This document shows, piece by piece, positions 1-10,865 of a stretch of DNA of 64,000 nt. The notes under the pieces are model-generated. The model was given only the letters and a program-made list of their open reading frames with translations. It did not search any database and was not told the DNA's origin. The position numbers were made by a program, and so were the translations under genes. The stretch is from Liolophura sinensis. Its lineage: Eukaryota > Mollusca > Polyplacophora > Chitonida > Chitonidae. The DNA is taken from positions 24,153,400-24,217,399 of the forward strand of contig NC_088305.1 of NCBI RefSeq assembly GCF_032854445.1, written 5' to 3'. Position 1 is the first letter of the stretch, and every line of letters starts with the position of its first letter.

Positions 1-524
1 GCAGACACCAGTTATCCCACTGTCGTATTTGCTTCACAGGCTATTTGCTGACTGACACCAGTTATCCTACTGTCACATTTGCTTCACCGGCTATGTTTTG
101 GCAGACACCAGTTATCCCACTGTCGTATTTGCTTCACAGGCTATTTGCTGACAGACACCAGTTATCCTACTGTCGTATTTGCTTCACCGGCTATGTGTTT
201 GCAGACACCAGTTATCCCACTGTCGTATTTGCTTCACAGGCTATTTGCTGACAGACACCAGTTATCCTACTGTCATATTTGCTTCACCGGCTATGTGTTT
301 GCAGACATTAGTTATCCCACTGTCGTATTTGCTTCACAGGCTATTTGCTGACAGACACCAGTTATCCTACTGTCATATTTGCTTCACCGGCTATGTGTTT
401 GCAGACATTAGTTATCCCACTGTCATATTTGCTTCACTAGCTATGTTTTGGCAGACACCAGTTATCCCACTGTCGTATTTGCTTCACAGGCTATTTGCTA
501 ACAGACACCAGTTATCCTACTGAA
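1..524. repeat. Tandem array, about 50-bp unit in 100-bp dimers
   Basis: The core CAGACACCAGTTATCC then CACTGTCGTATTTGCTTCAC alternates between a CAGGCTATTTGCTGA and a CCGGCTATGTGTTTG variant, giving a dimeric ~100-bp period. The array continues off the left edge. Open frames across it are periodicity artefacts. Confidence 0.85.
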
Positions 525-570
525 CTTGTGTTCACCATTATCTGTCACTCCCATCGAACTACTAATAAGT

Positions 571-632
571 ATTATCGTTATATGACTGAAAAATTGGTAA
601 GTACAACGTAAAACCCCAAGCATACAAACATA
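571..632 (+). mobile_element. SINE family B 3' fragment
   Basis: ATATGACTGAAAAATTGGTA then AGTACAACGTAAAACCCCAA, the tail seen in complete copies at 10,535 and 55,806. Confidence 0.55.
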
Positions 633-651
633 CATGTACAATTACTAGTTT

Positions 652-909
652 GTTTATTTTTTATTGCACTGGTGATAATCGTACTAAATAATATTTCACT
701 TATACGACAGCGGCCAACATTATGGTGGGAGAAAACAAGACAGAGCCTGGGGAAATCCACGACCATCCGCAGGTTGCTGAACACCTTTCCACGTACGGCC
801 AGAGAGGAAGCCAACATGAGCTGAGCTTGAACTCACAGCGACAGCACGGTTGGGAGGCTCATGGGTTATTGAACCGCGCTAGCTACTAGCCTCAACGGCT
901 ATGGAGACC
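652..909 (-). mobile_element. SINE family A copy, full length, diverged
   Basis: On the minus strand a tRNA-like head leads into the conserved GGCTCTG...CACCATAATG body and the TATAAGTGAAATATT tail. The A-box region is eroded. Confidence 0.7.
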
Positions 910-930
910 AACTACATATAGTAATAAATC

Positions 931-2757
931 GTGTCTTGTTCATTTGTGGCACTGACTATCGCTGGAACTACTAAGTCGAAATGTGTTCATCAGTGGCACT
1001 GACTATCGCTGGAACTACTAAGTCGAAATGTGTTCATCAGTGGCACTGACTATCGCTGGAATTACTAAGTCGACATGTGTTCGTCAATGGCACTGACTAT
1101 CGCTGGAACTACTAAGTCAAAATGTGTTTATCAGTAGGACTGACTAGCGCTGGAACTACTAAGTCTAAATGTGTTCATCAGTGGCACTGACTAGCACTGG
1201 AACTACTCAGTCTAAATGTGTTCATCAGTGGCATCGACTATCGCTGGAATTACTCAGTCGAAATGTGTTCATCAGTGGCACTGACTATCGCTGGAATTAC
1301 TAAGTCGAAATGTGTTCATCAGTGGCATCGACTATCGCTGGAATTACTAAGTCGAAATGTGTTCATCAGTGGCACCGACTATCGCTGGAACTAATGAGTC
1401 GAAATGTGTTCATCAGTGGCACTGACTATCGCTGGAATTACTAAGTCGAAATGTGTTCATCAATGGCACCGACTATCGCTGGAACTAATGAGTCGAAATG
1501 TGTTCATCAGTGGCACTGACTATCGCTGGAATTACTAAGTCGAAATGTGTTCATCAGTGGCACTGACTATCGCTGGAATTACTAAGTCGAAATGTGTTCA
1601 TCAGTGACACTGACTATCGCTGGAAGTACTAAGTCGAAATGTGTTCATCAGTGGCACCGACTATCGCTGGAATTACTAAGTCGAAATGTGTTCATCAATG
1701 GCACCGACTATCGCTGGAATTACTAAGTCGAAATGTGTTCATCAGTGGCACCGACTATCGCTGGAACTAATGAGTCGAAATGTGTTCATCAGTGGCACTG
1801 ACTATCGCTGGAATTACTAAGTCGAAATGTGTTCATCAATGGCACCGACTATCGCTGGAACTAATGAGTCGAAATGTGTTCATCAGTGGCACTGACTATC
1901 GCTGGAATTACTAAGTCGAAATGTGTTCATCAATGGCACCGACTATCGCTGGAACTAATGAGTCGAAATGTGTTCATCAGTGGCACTGACTATCGCTGGA
2001 ATTACTAAGTCGAAATGTGTTCATCAGTGGCACTGACTATCGCTGGAATTACTAAGTCGACATGTGTTCGTCAATGGCACTGACTATCGCTGGAACTACT
2101 AAGTCAAAATGTGTTTATCAGTAGGACTGACTAGCGCTGGAACTACTAAGTCTAAATGTGTTCATCAGTGGCACTGACTAGCACTGGAACTACTCAGTCT
2201 AAATGTGTTCATCAGTGGCATCGACTATCGCTGGAATTACTCAGTCGAAATGTGTTCATCAGTGGCACTGACTATTGCTGGAATTACTAAGTCGAAATGT
2301 GTTCATCAGTGGCACCGACTATCGCTGGAATTACTAAGTCCAAATGTGTTCATCAGTGGCACCGACTATCGCTGGAATTACTCAGTCCAAATGTGTTCAT
2401 CAGTGGCACTGACTATCGCTGGAATTACTAAGTCGAAATGTGTTCATCAGTGGCACTGACAATCGCTGGAATTACTAAGTCGAAATGTGTTCATCAGTGG
2501 CACTGACAATCGCTGGAATTACTAAGTCGAAATGTGTTCATCAGTGGCATCGACTATCGCTGGAATTACTAAGTCGAAATGTGTTCATCAGTGGCACCGA
2601 CTATCGCTGGAATTACTCAGTCGAAATGTGTTCATCAGTGGCACTGACTATCGCTGGAACTACTCAGTCGAAATGTGTTCATCAATGGCACCGACTATCG
2701 CTGGAACTAATGAGTCGAAATGTGTTCATCAGTGGCACTGACTAGCACTGGAACCAA
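931..2757. repeat. Minisatellite, 47-bp unit, about 39 copies
   Basis: The unit begins GGCACTGACTATCGCTGGAA, then TTACTAAGTCGAAATG and TGTTCATCAGT. A distinctive run of variant monomers (CGACATGTGTTCGTCAATGG onwards) appears at 1,071 and again at 2,058, exactly 987 bp or 21 units apart, so a 21-mer block was duplicated. Confidence 0.9.
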
Positions 2758-3033
2758 AAGCACGGCACAGCGTGTTCACCATTGTCTCTCATTGCATGCC
2801 TGTAGGTGGAAATGATAGTAAGGCAAATGAAGATAATGACAAAATGAAGCTTTACCACTGATATCAGTTACTTTCACTAGAATAATAAAGCCATTCGTGT
2901 CCATCATTATTCCTGTAACTGTCGCTGGAATGTCCAATTACGCTACTTGAGCTTTATTACCCCGAGCTAACACGGGATTGTTTTCATTAACTTTAATCGC
3001 AGGTATCACATTTTAGTGTTAATTTAATTTGAT

Positions 3034-3224
3034 TTGTTTATTTATTTATTTGATTGGTGTTTTACGCCGTACTCCGTGGAAACCCACCACCACCCAAAGA
3101 CCACCTACGGCGGGAGAGGAAGCCAGCACGAGCTGGACTTGAACTCACAGCGACCGCATTGGTGAGAGACTCCTGGGTCATTACGCTGCGCTAGCGCGCT
3201 AACCAACTGAGCCACGGAGGCCCC
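3034..3224 (-). mobile_element. SINE family A copy with internal deletion
   Basis: Head (GGGGCCTCCGTGGCTCAGTT) and tail are intact. The central GGCAGAGCCCGG region is deleted and rearranged. Confidence 0.75.
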
Positions 3225-3225
3225 G

Positions 3226-4418
3226 TGTTAATTTAAATATTTGGAATAAATTTCTTTACAGCATATTGTACATACGCTAAAAAATGGTCATTCGGACAAA
3301 CATTAAAAGAAATGACAACAAATAATACAACCTCAGTAATTTCGGAATAGGGAAAGAAGCAGGCTTATGGGTCAGTCATTTCCTTCTCATCTGCCAGGTA
3401 ACTCTATTAATCAACTTTCAATCAGGAACTCTTACTAGGCCATGAGATGCGCCATACAGACCCATATGGCCTCGGACCCCCATTAATTTTCCATAAGCGA
3501 CAATGTTAACGTCTAGCGCTGTAGTTCAGTCCCAAACTTTCCTTGGCTAATAAGCTTTGGTGCATACCTGGCCCAGCCTGTGAGAAAGAAGCCATAAAAA
3601 TCTTGATATAGGTTGACCGTCAAAATCTGGACCTTTCCATGCCGGCAGCTGGGAGGCGTGCCTAGCAACGCCAAGGGGACGTCACTCGCAGCCTCATCAC
3701 TACCTCACACCTTGTGTCCTCTCACCCAGAATTTCAAACTTTCATCAATAAAGCTCATACCTCCTCAAAGTTTGGACAGCTTCCAGCATTTTAATACCAA
3801 GCATGCAACTGTGCACCAAAAATGGACGCCTGGGAGCAAAAAAAGACTTTATACCCTAAAATTCACAGAACTACAATCGAAAAACGGAAGTTGTAATGGG
3901 GGTCTGTGTCCTATAAGTCAAGTCACTCGTACCCTGCGCTCATATGGCTCAAAGACAAAATAGCGTCCGCACGAAGCCGGCGGAAACAGGTCAGTTCTGA
4001 CCGGTTACATAAACAAGTAGCGTTGATAACATTGCGGAACTTTAGACTTTTCTCACGGTGCGTGATTGAGAATACTCAGCGAGTCCGGCTATACCAGATA
4101 TCTTTCCTTTATTTACGTGCAATATTAACGTATTTGTGATGGTCATTAAAACCCAGTAAAGACAGCTTGTTTGTATAACGCTCAAGAAACTATGTAGGGG
4201 AGACAACTTTGAAAGTCTATAACACAACTACTTCTGGTTCTTTCTCCTCAGCCTCTTATTTTCCCCAAAGTATCATTTGGCAGTACAAAGCATTTTAGCA
4301 TCACGCGTTTGACAACGGATACGTCTAAAAGATAAAGTTCATTCAGATTTCCATGCTATCTACTATGGCCGAGGTTTTAGAGCGACTGTCTTGAAAACCG
4401 GATATAGCTTTACAGAGG
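3226..4418. other. Intergenic, no supported gene
   Basis: Only short open frames without start context or recognisable motifs. Nothing else seen. Confidence 0.5.
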
Positions 4419-4530
4419 TTCAAGACCAGCTGCAACCTGCGGGTGGTCGTGGGTTTTCATCTTGCTCTGCCCACGGTTTTCTCACCACCATGCTACAGCC
4501 GTCGTATAAATGAAATACTGTAAAGCGAAA
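4419..4530 (+). mobile_element. SINE family A fragment, 5' truncated
   Basis: CAGCTGCAACCTGCGGGTGG then the GCTCTGCC...ACCATGCTACAG body and the TCGTATAAATGAAATACT tail. Confidence 0.65.
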
Positions 4531-4785
4531 TAATTGAATAAGTGCTGCGTTGTATGAGCACATGTATATTGTCACTGTATGCGTCATGTTTGACACTAGT
4601 ATTGACAATTGCGCCCACCATTTGCAAGGAGACATATCGAAGGAAGAAATATTTTAAGTATAAAAACCCTTACAAGTTGAAAGCGCACCAAAACCGTGAA
4701 GAAATAATATTGCCGATTTTGACGTATTAGCTGTGACTCGCCTAAGGATTGAACCCCGAATCAGCTGCATCACACACACAGCTAT

Positions 4786-5372
4786 ATTTATTTATTTATT
4801 TATTTATTTATTTGATTGGTATTTTACGTGGTCAAGGTACGCAAGAATATTTCACTTATATGACAGCGGCAAGCATTAAGGTGGGAGGAAACGGGGCAGA
4901 TCCTGGGTGAAACCAACGGCCATCCGCAGGTTGCTGGCAGACTTTCTCACCTACGGCCAAAGAGGAGTGAGTGAGTGAGAGCTTGGGGTACTTAACAATT
5001 TTTCAGTCATATAACAACGGAGGAGTCCTTAGAGTGCATGTAATGTGCCTTTTTGTTGCAAGACGGATTTCCATCGCTCTTGTCGTGTGCCACTTCACTG
5101 AGACGACTTACCAAAGGCAAGTAAGCCGTCCCACCTGAGCCATTATACTGAAACGAGTCAACCAGTCGTTGCACTATTCCCTTCATGCTGAACGCCAAGC
5201 GAGAAAATTACAACTTCCTCTTTTAAGGTCTTAGGTGTGACTCATCCCAGGACTGGCCCTGGATCTACCGCTCCCGAAGAGTACGCTCTACCAACTGAGC
5301 TAACGGCACAGGTCGGCTAGAGAGGAAGACCCCCCCTAATGGTGTGGTAAGTCCCTCGACCACGGAGGCCGC
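4786..5372 (-). mobile_element. SINE family A copy interrupted by a family B SINE
   Basis: The family A sequence runs 4,786-4,966, stops within the CTACGGCCAAAGAGGA region, and resumes at about 5,319 (AGAGAGGAAG) to its CACGGAGGCC head at 5,372. A complete family B element fills the gap. AGAGGA occurs at both joints, as expected for a target-site duplication. Confidence 0.75.
4967..5317 (-). mobile_element. SINE family B copy nested in family A
   Basis: tRNA-like head on the minus strand (GTTAGCTCAGTTGGTAGAGC, then the GATCCAGGG box) and the GTTAAGTACCCCAAGCTC tail followed by (CTCA)n. Confidence 0.75.
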
Positions 5373-5623
5373 CAGACAGCTACATATAAACACTCATGTC
5401 GCTTGTGGTACATATGAACGGCTAACCTGCGTACATCCAGGTCGGGAGTTTTACCCTCAGACCAGATCTCTTTCACTTCGTTATGGAGACTTTATCTCGT
5501 GACAACATTATGGAAACAAGAGGCGCGAGTTTCTCTCCCACTCTACCGTTCAGGGGAGATAATTCAAGTCGGAATCTTAGCCCTGCTGGGTACAACCGTT
5601 GAATTGTAAACCTTATACAGTAA

Positions 5624-5876
5624 ATTTATTAATTTATTTATTTGATTGGTGTTTAACGCCGTACGCAAGAATATTTCACTTATACGACGGCGGCCAGCGT
5701 TATGGTGGAGGGAAACCGGGCAGAGCCCGGAAGAAACCCACAACCATCCGAAGGTTGCTGGAAGACCTTTCCACGTTCGATCAGAGAAGAAGCCAGCGTT
5801 AGCTGGACTTGAACTCACGACGACCGCACTGGCGAGAGGCTCCTGGGTTATTAATCAACTGAGCCACGGAGGCCCC
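5624..5876 (-). mobile_element. SINE family A copy
   Basis: Nearly complete copy: GGGGCCTCCGTGGCTCAGTT head, GGGCTCTGCCCGGTTTCC body, CGGCGTTAAACACCAATC tail with AAAT repeats. Confidence 0.8.
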
Positions 5877-6404
5877 CTATATGGTAAATGACATGCCTGG
5901 AATCTGTATGTTTTATGCTGACACAGTAATAATGGTGATGTTGACGATGTCCATTGTGTCGATAATGATAATGATTTTATTTCAGGGTCCATATAAAACA
6001 ATATTTAATGCTACGAACTTTGCAATCTTAGCACTTTACTTGGTAAGTAAGTATGGAATCCTTGACTCTGTCACATATTAACTCTCTTAAGGATTCGTTT
6101 TCTCGCGCATGTGCACTGGTGACAATAAGCACCCGACGGTGATTGCCAGAGGGCGGTGGTGTTTATAAGTAGTTTAGTTTCCGGTACTGTCGCAGTCATA
6201 TAAGTGAAAAAAACATACTATGGAATTAAACAACAATGAAAATATCTATTAAAATCAAACCTGTTGACATTATAGATGGTAGCTATACTGCCTTTGTTTC
6301 AAAGGTGTAATCATATTGTGCCTGTAAGTGAATCTAAAGGTAACCAGTTCCATAAGCCACGGTTCATAAATCAGTGACGGCCACTGAATAAATCACCAAT
6401 CGCC
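5877..6404. other. Intergenic, no supported gene
   Basis: AT-rich unique-looking sequence between a SINE and the 73-bp array; nothing identified. Confidence 0.5.
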
Positions 6405-6797
6405 AATTGTTGCTGCACTGATCAAACTCACTTAAACATCCGTGTTCACCTAGTAAGTCAGAATCAAAAGTATCGCATTGTTGTCGCTGCCTTGGTCAAA
6501 CTGACTTAACCATCCGTGTTCATCAAGTAAGTCAAAATAAAAAGTATCACATTGTTGCCTTGGTCAAACTCATTTAACCATTCGTGTTATCAAGTAAGTC
6601 ATAATCAAAAGTATCACATTGTTGTCGCTGCCTTGGTCAAACTCACTTAACCATTCGTGTTATCAAGTAAGTCAAAATCCAAAGTATCACATTGTTGTCG
6701 CTGCCTTGGTCAAACTCATTTAACCATTTGTGTTATCAAGAAAGTCAAAATCTAAAATATCGCATTGTTGTCGCTGCCTTGTTTAAACTCACTGAAC
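6405..6797. repeat. Tandem array, about 73-bp unit, 5 copies
   Basis: Repeats of TTGTCGCTGCCTTGGTCAAA, CTCACTTAACCATTCGTGTT, ATCAAGTAAGTCAAAATC and AAAAGTATCACATTG, with small deletions in the second and third copies. Confidence 0.8.
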
Positions 6798-7257
6798 CAT
6801 ACAATACGAGTAATTCTAATGCCTTTGTATATATTTGTATTCGGCTTAAGCCATGATGCTACAGCTGGAAAAAATCCCTGACCGGTAAACTGACAAGAGG
6901 CCAGATTTCACTGGTTTGCTGTGACCATTTGCCAGCTGGCAAACTGTCGCCACTCCTCTGGTTTTATTCTGTATGCTGTACGTCTATAGTTATGTTGAAC
7001 ATGGCATCTTTGGATTTCCCGCTTTTGCTCTTTGTGGGGCTTGGGCACAATAACCGCTCTTCCACCGAGTTTGAATATGTTGTGCATTTATGTGATTTAC
7101 GCTTAGTGATCACTGTGTGTCAATACCTTGCCAAATGTCCGTAGTTTTCCTCAAATACATTTCCCGCTTTTAAAGCGCTGTCCTGAACAGCTACATGTGT
7201 GCACGAGAATATATTCGTCCGTGGGAAAAGCTAAGGGCTATCCTATCAGACAAGAAA

Positions 7258-7588
7258 GAGTGAATGAGTGAGTGAGTGAGTGAGTGTGTGAGTGAGTGCT
7301 TGGGTTTTAACGTCATGCTAAACAGTTTTTCATAAACAGTCATATGACTACGAAGGAGCATATAATGTGCTTCCTTGTTGCCGGACGGATTTCCACCGAT
7401 TACAGAAGGCAAGTAAGTGGCCCCACCCCAGCCATTATACTAATTCAGGTCAACCAGTCGTTGCACTATCTCCTTAACGCTGAACGCCAAGCGAAGAAAT
7501 CATAACTTCCTCTTTTTAAGGTCTTAAGTGTGACCCGACCCCGGATCTGAAGGGGACGCTCTACCAACTGTGCTATCGGGGCCGGTCT
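7258..7588 (-). mobile_element. SINE family B copy
   Basis: tRNA-like head GGCCCCGATAGCACAGTTGG at the right end. The tail at the left gives (CTCA)n. Confidence 0.75.
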
Positions 7589-7693
7589 GTGCTATTGAGA
7601 CCGGTCTGTTCTATTGAAGCCAGTCGGGGCAAGAAAGAGGTAACGGGTAAATAGATCAGGCTCGAGAATGTTATTTTACATGTACCGTTATGC

Positions 7694-7825
7694 GCAGGTA
7701 ATCAGGTTAATTAAGGTAACCAGAGTAACCATGGTAACCAGGATAATCAGGGTAACAGGGGTAATCAGGGTAACCAGGTTAATTAAAGTAATTAGAGTAA
7801 TCCAAGTAATCAGGGTAATCCGTAT
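7694..7825. repeat. Short tandem array of a GGTAATCAG-like ~10-bp unit
   Basis: Degenerate GGTAA(T/C)CAG units run through this stretch, mixed with TTAATTAA variants. Confidence 0.75.
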
Positions 7826-8339
7826 TCTCATCTAGTTGTTGTCCATATCGTGTTGTATATAAGTACAGCAGACAAAAACACAGCCAAAATGTCAAAATAC
7901 AAATATAAGCGACATTTGTATACCATTCGTAGTCCGTAAGGGCGTTCCAAGTTGAAAATCGCAAGATCCATTTCCAAAACAACGTTTAACACTAGCTTCC
8001 AAAGACAAAGGTATGTGAGAAATTATACAAATAGGAAATAAAGCCGGTAACACACAAGAGATAAGTGGTCATCAGTTTTCAATGATGCCGGGCGGACAAA
8101 AGTGTCAAAATGACACATTCTTTCCCTACTTTGGTCAAACAGATCCTGCATAACGTTATAGCCTCAGAATTTGTTAATCCTGACACCAAACTGCCGTTAC
8201 CCTGAAATCCACAAGGTTCCTAAGCCTACGATTAATGGCCAGAATTTCACATACCACACAAAATCGTCCAAAGATATTAGACCGCTATGCTTTTCCGCCA
8301 CGCATCTCCAACAACCAAAATATCAAAATATTATGGAGG

Positions 8340-8482
8340 CTAGCTAGTCATCTTACCATCGTACTATCGTTCCATCACCCGACGATGGAACTAAGTGATG
8401 ACACGAGGGCACGAAACAGTGGAACTATGGAACGAAGCGATGACACGATATTGCAAAATGACAGAACGATGCTAGCAGTATG
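8340..8482. repeat. GAAGCGATGACACGA-type degenerate repeat
   Basis: Several copies of the (C)GAAGCGATGACACGA / GACGATGGAACTAAGTGATG motif. The same motif family occurs at 13,866-14,020 in opposite orientation. Confidence 0.45.
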
Positions 8483-8567
8483 ATGTCCTTACCCTTCCTC
8501 CATATACTGCCCTGCTGCTTTGGTTGAATTGCAAATACACCATCAAAGATTTAACCTCCAACGCCGT

Positions 8568-8812
8568 TGGGGCCTCCGTGGCTCTGTTGGTTAGTGCGCT
8601 TGCGCAGCGTAATTACCCAGGAGCCTCTCACCAATGCGATCACTGTGAGGTCAAGTCCAGCTGGCTTCCTCTCCGGCCGTATGTGGGAAGGTCTGCCAGC
8701 AACCTTTGGATGAGTCGTGGGTTTCCACCGGGCTCTGCCTCCATAATGTTGACCGCCGTCGTATAAGTGAAATATTCTTGAGTACGGCGTAAAACACCAA
8801 TCAAATAAATAA
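8568..8812 (+). mobile_element. SINE family A copy
   Basis: Complete plus-strand copy: GGGGCCTCCGTGGCTCTGTT head with A-box-like TGGTTAGTGCG, and ACGGCGTAAAACACCAATCA tail. A small deletion lies in the GGGCTCTGCC body. Confidence 0.8.
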
Positions 8813-8888
8813 CTGTTAGCCATGTACATCATTCTCATCGGCTGTTACAAGGTCTATGTATGCGTGCATAGATCATATCATATGATGC

Positions 8889-9185
8889 TTGCTTGTATGC
8901 CTTGGGTTTTACCTTGTTCAACAATTGACAATTTTAAAATCATATGATGACGAGGAGTCATTAGGTATGTGTACATATACTGTGTTTTCTTGTGTCAGGC
9001 CGAGCCCATGCCGCAAAAGTGCTGCCGCTACTGAGATACCATGTGGAAGACCGACACCGGGCCAATTCGTCCAGGATCCTGGCTTTAACCCCTCAGCGCT
9101 GAGCGCCACGCGAAGCAGCCACAAGTACCGTATTTAAAATCTTTGGTATGACCCAACACGAGATTGATCCCAGGTTTCGAAGATA
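8889..9185 (-). mobile_element. Diverged family-B-related SINE
   Basis: The ordering matches family B (ACTCCTCGTCATCATATGAT, a middle with TGCGGCATGGG, then a B-box-like GGGATCAATCTCGTGTTGGG), but the sequence is much diverged. Confidence 0.45.
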
Positions 9186-9242
9186 TTTATACATGTTTTA
9201 ATTTAAGAAAGTAATCATATACATTGTAGGTTGTTTGTGTTT

Positions 9243-9513
9243 GGGGGCCTCTGTGGCTCAGTTGGATAGCGCGCTAGCGCAGCGTAATGAACCAGAAGCC
9301 TCTCACCAATGCGGTCGCTGTGAGTTCAAGTCCAGCTCATACTGGCTTCCTCTCCGGCCGTAAGTGGGAAGGTCTTACAGCAACCTGCGGATGGTCGTGG
9401 GTTCCCCCGGGCTCTGCCCGGTTTCCTCCCACCATAATGCTGGCCGCCGTCGTATAAGTGAAACATTCTTGAGTACGGCGTAAAACACCAATCAAATAAA
9501 TAAACAAATAAAT
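9243..9513 (+). mobile_element. SINE family A copy, well preserved
   Basis: One of the most intact copies: head GGGGCCTCTGTGGCTCAGTT with A-box TGGATAGCGCG, B-box-like GAGTTCAAGTCC, body GGGCTCTGCCCGGTTTCCTC and (AAAT)n tail. Confidence 0.85.
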
Positions 9514-9757
9514 TGATTGTGTTTGTATGTAGCCTAAAACATACAATTCATTCTGACAATCCGTCCAAACAACAATTCATTTCCTTAAAAAAAATCAACA
9601 GTTGAGAAATGTTCAAAGAGTTAATATCAAGCAATACGTATGAAAAGGAAATTTGCCAAGTTAAAAGTCTGAGCAAACTAAAAGCTCGTGAGTAGAATCT
9701 CCTTAAAGATACAGAATAGATTCTGATTGGCTGAGATATGCAAATCCCGGCTATGCC

Positions 9758-9855
9758 TAGTCTAAGCTGAAGTTTAAGTATGGCAGATTTATTCAAGCGT
9801 GACCAAGGCTGCAATGTTTAACCCAGGAAATCCTATCTCCACTGTCAGCCAATCG
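9758..9855 (-). repeat. Dispersed repeat, family C, copy 1
   Basis: Minus strand: GATTGGCTGACAGTGGAGAT, AGGATTTCCTGGGTTAAACA, TTGCAGCCTTGGTCACGCTT, GAATAAAT, ending in TTCAGCTTAGAC. Matches copies at 19,817, 27,886 and 47,931. Confidence 0.6.
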
Positions 9856-10127
9856 GCGTAGACTCCGCTTCCCTTTAAAATCACACATTTTGAGAACACC
9901 AAACGTTTTTTATATGATCTAGGCAAAAACATTATTGAGAAAACATAACATTTATGAGTTGTGAAAAACATAATGTGTCAGTATAGTATCCTCCCACAGT
10001 TTGTCGTCTGATAAACTCCTGGTTTTTTCATTCCAAGACAAACATCTTTCATTTCTATTGGTTGTTCGATAAAATATTCAGATCATAATCTGATTTGTGT
10101 CTTCAAAGTCTTTGAATCCAATGCCGT

Positions 10128-10290
10128 TTGATTATTTGATTGGTGTTTTACGCCGAACTCAAGAAATTTCACTTGTGTGACGGCAGCCAACATTATTGTA
10201 TGAGGAAATCGGAGCACGTGGGGCCGGAGAAAACGCTAGCACGAGCTGGACATGAACTCACAGCGACCGCATTGGTGAGAGGCTCCTGAC
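10128..10290 (-). mobile_element. SINE family A copy with internal deletion
   Basis: Tail (GGCGTAAAACACCAATCAAA) and B-box region (AGCTCGTGCT) are kept. The central GGGCTCTGCC block and the 5' head are missing. Confidence 0.65.
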
Positions 10291-10534
10291 GACACTCTAT
10301 ACCCGATATTACAACATGATTAGTCATGCCCTTGTAAATCCCATATCCAGCCCACAAAAGGTTTCATGAGAAAATGGCGACGTTTTAAATATTACTCTCT
10401 TCACTTGCAACGGAAAGCCAATGAATTTGTTACAAAAGATAAACTATTGTGTAACAAAATATAGAATTGTGTTGGCAACCCCTCGTGGGTTCCATTTGGT
10501 TCCCATCTATTACCACAATTCTGCCTCACGAATT

Positions 10535-10865
10535 CGCGACCGGTAGATCCAGGATCAATCCTTGACCGAGTCACACCTAAGACTTTAAAGGAGGAAGTTG
10601 TAACTTCCTCGCTTGGCGTTCAGCATGAAGGGGACAGTGCAACGACTGGTTGACCCGTATCAGTATAATGGTTCGGGCGGGGCGGCTTACTTGCCTTCGG
10701 TAAGTCGTCCCAGTGAAGCAGCACTAGATAAAAGAGCGGTGGAAATCCGTCCTGCAACAAGGAGGCACATTACACGTACATGTACCCTAAGGATTCCTTC
10801 GTCGTCATATGACTGAAAAATTGTTGAGTACGACGTTAAACCCCAAGCACTCACTCACTCACTCC
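10535..10865 (+). mobile_element. SINE family B copy
   Basis: Starts in the head at CCGGTAGATCCAGGATCAAT, continues with GTCACACCTAAGACTTTAAA, and ends in GACGTTAAACCCCAAGCACT followed by (CACT)n. The short ORF MKGTVQRLVDPYQYNGSGGA inside is repeat-derived. Confidence 0.8.

Noticed and set aside
3613-3963. 116-codon plus-strand ORF
   Set aside because: Begins at TTG rather than ATG, has no recognised motif, and has no splice or promoter context.
9243-9320. Possible tRNA genes at SINE heads
   Set aside because: A- and B-box-like sequences exist, but the cloverleaf is not complete and each is joined to a SINE body.
10613-10816. 67-codon ORF MAFSMKGTVQRLVDPYQY and similar ones at 5,007 and 55,925
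   Set aside because: All lie within family B SINEs.
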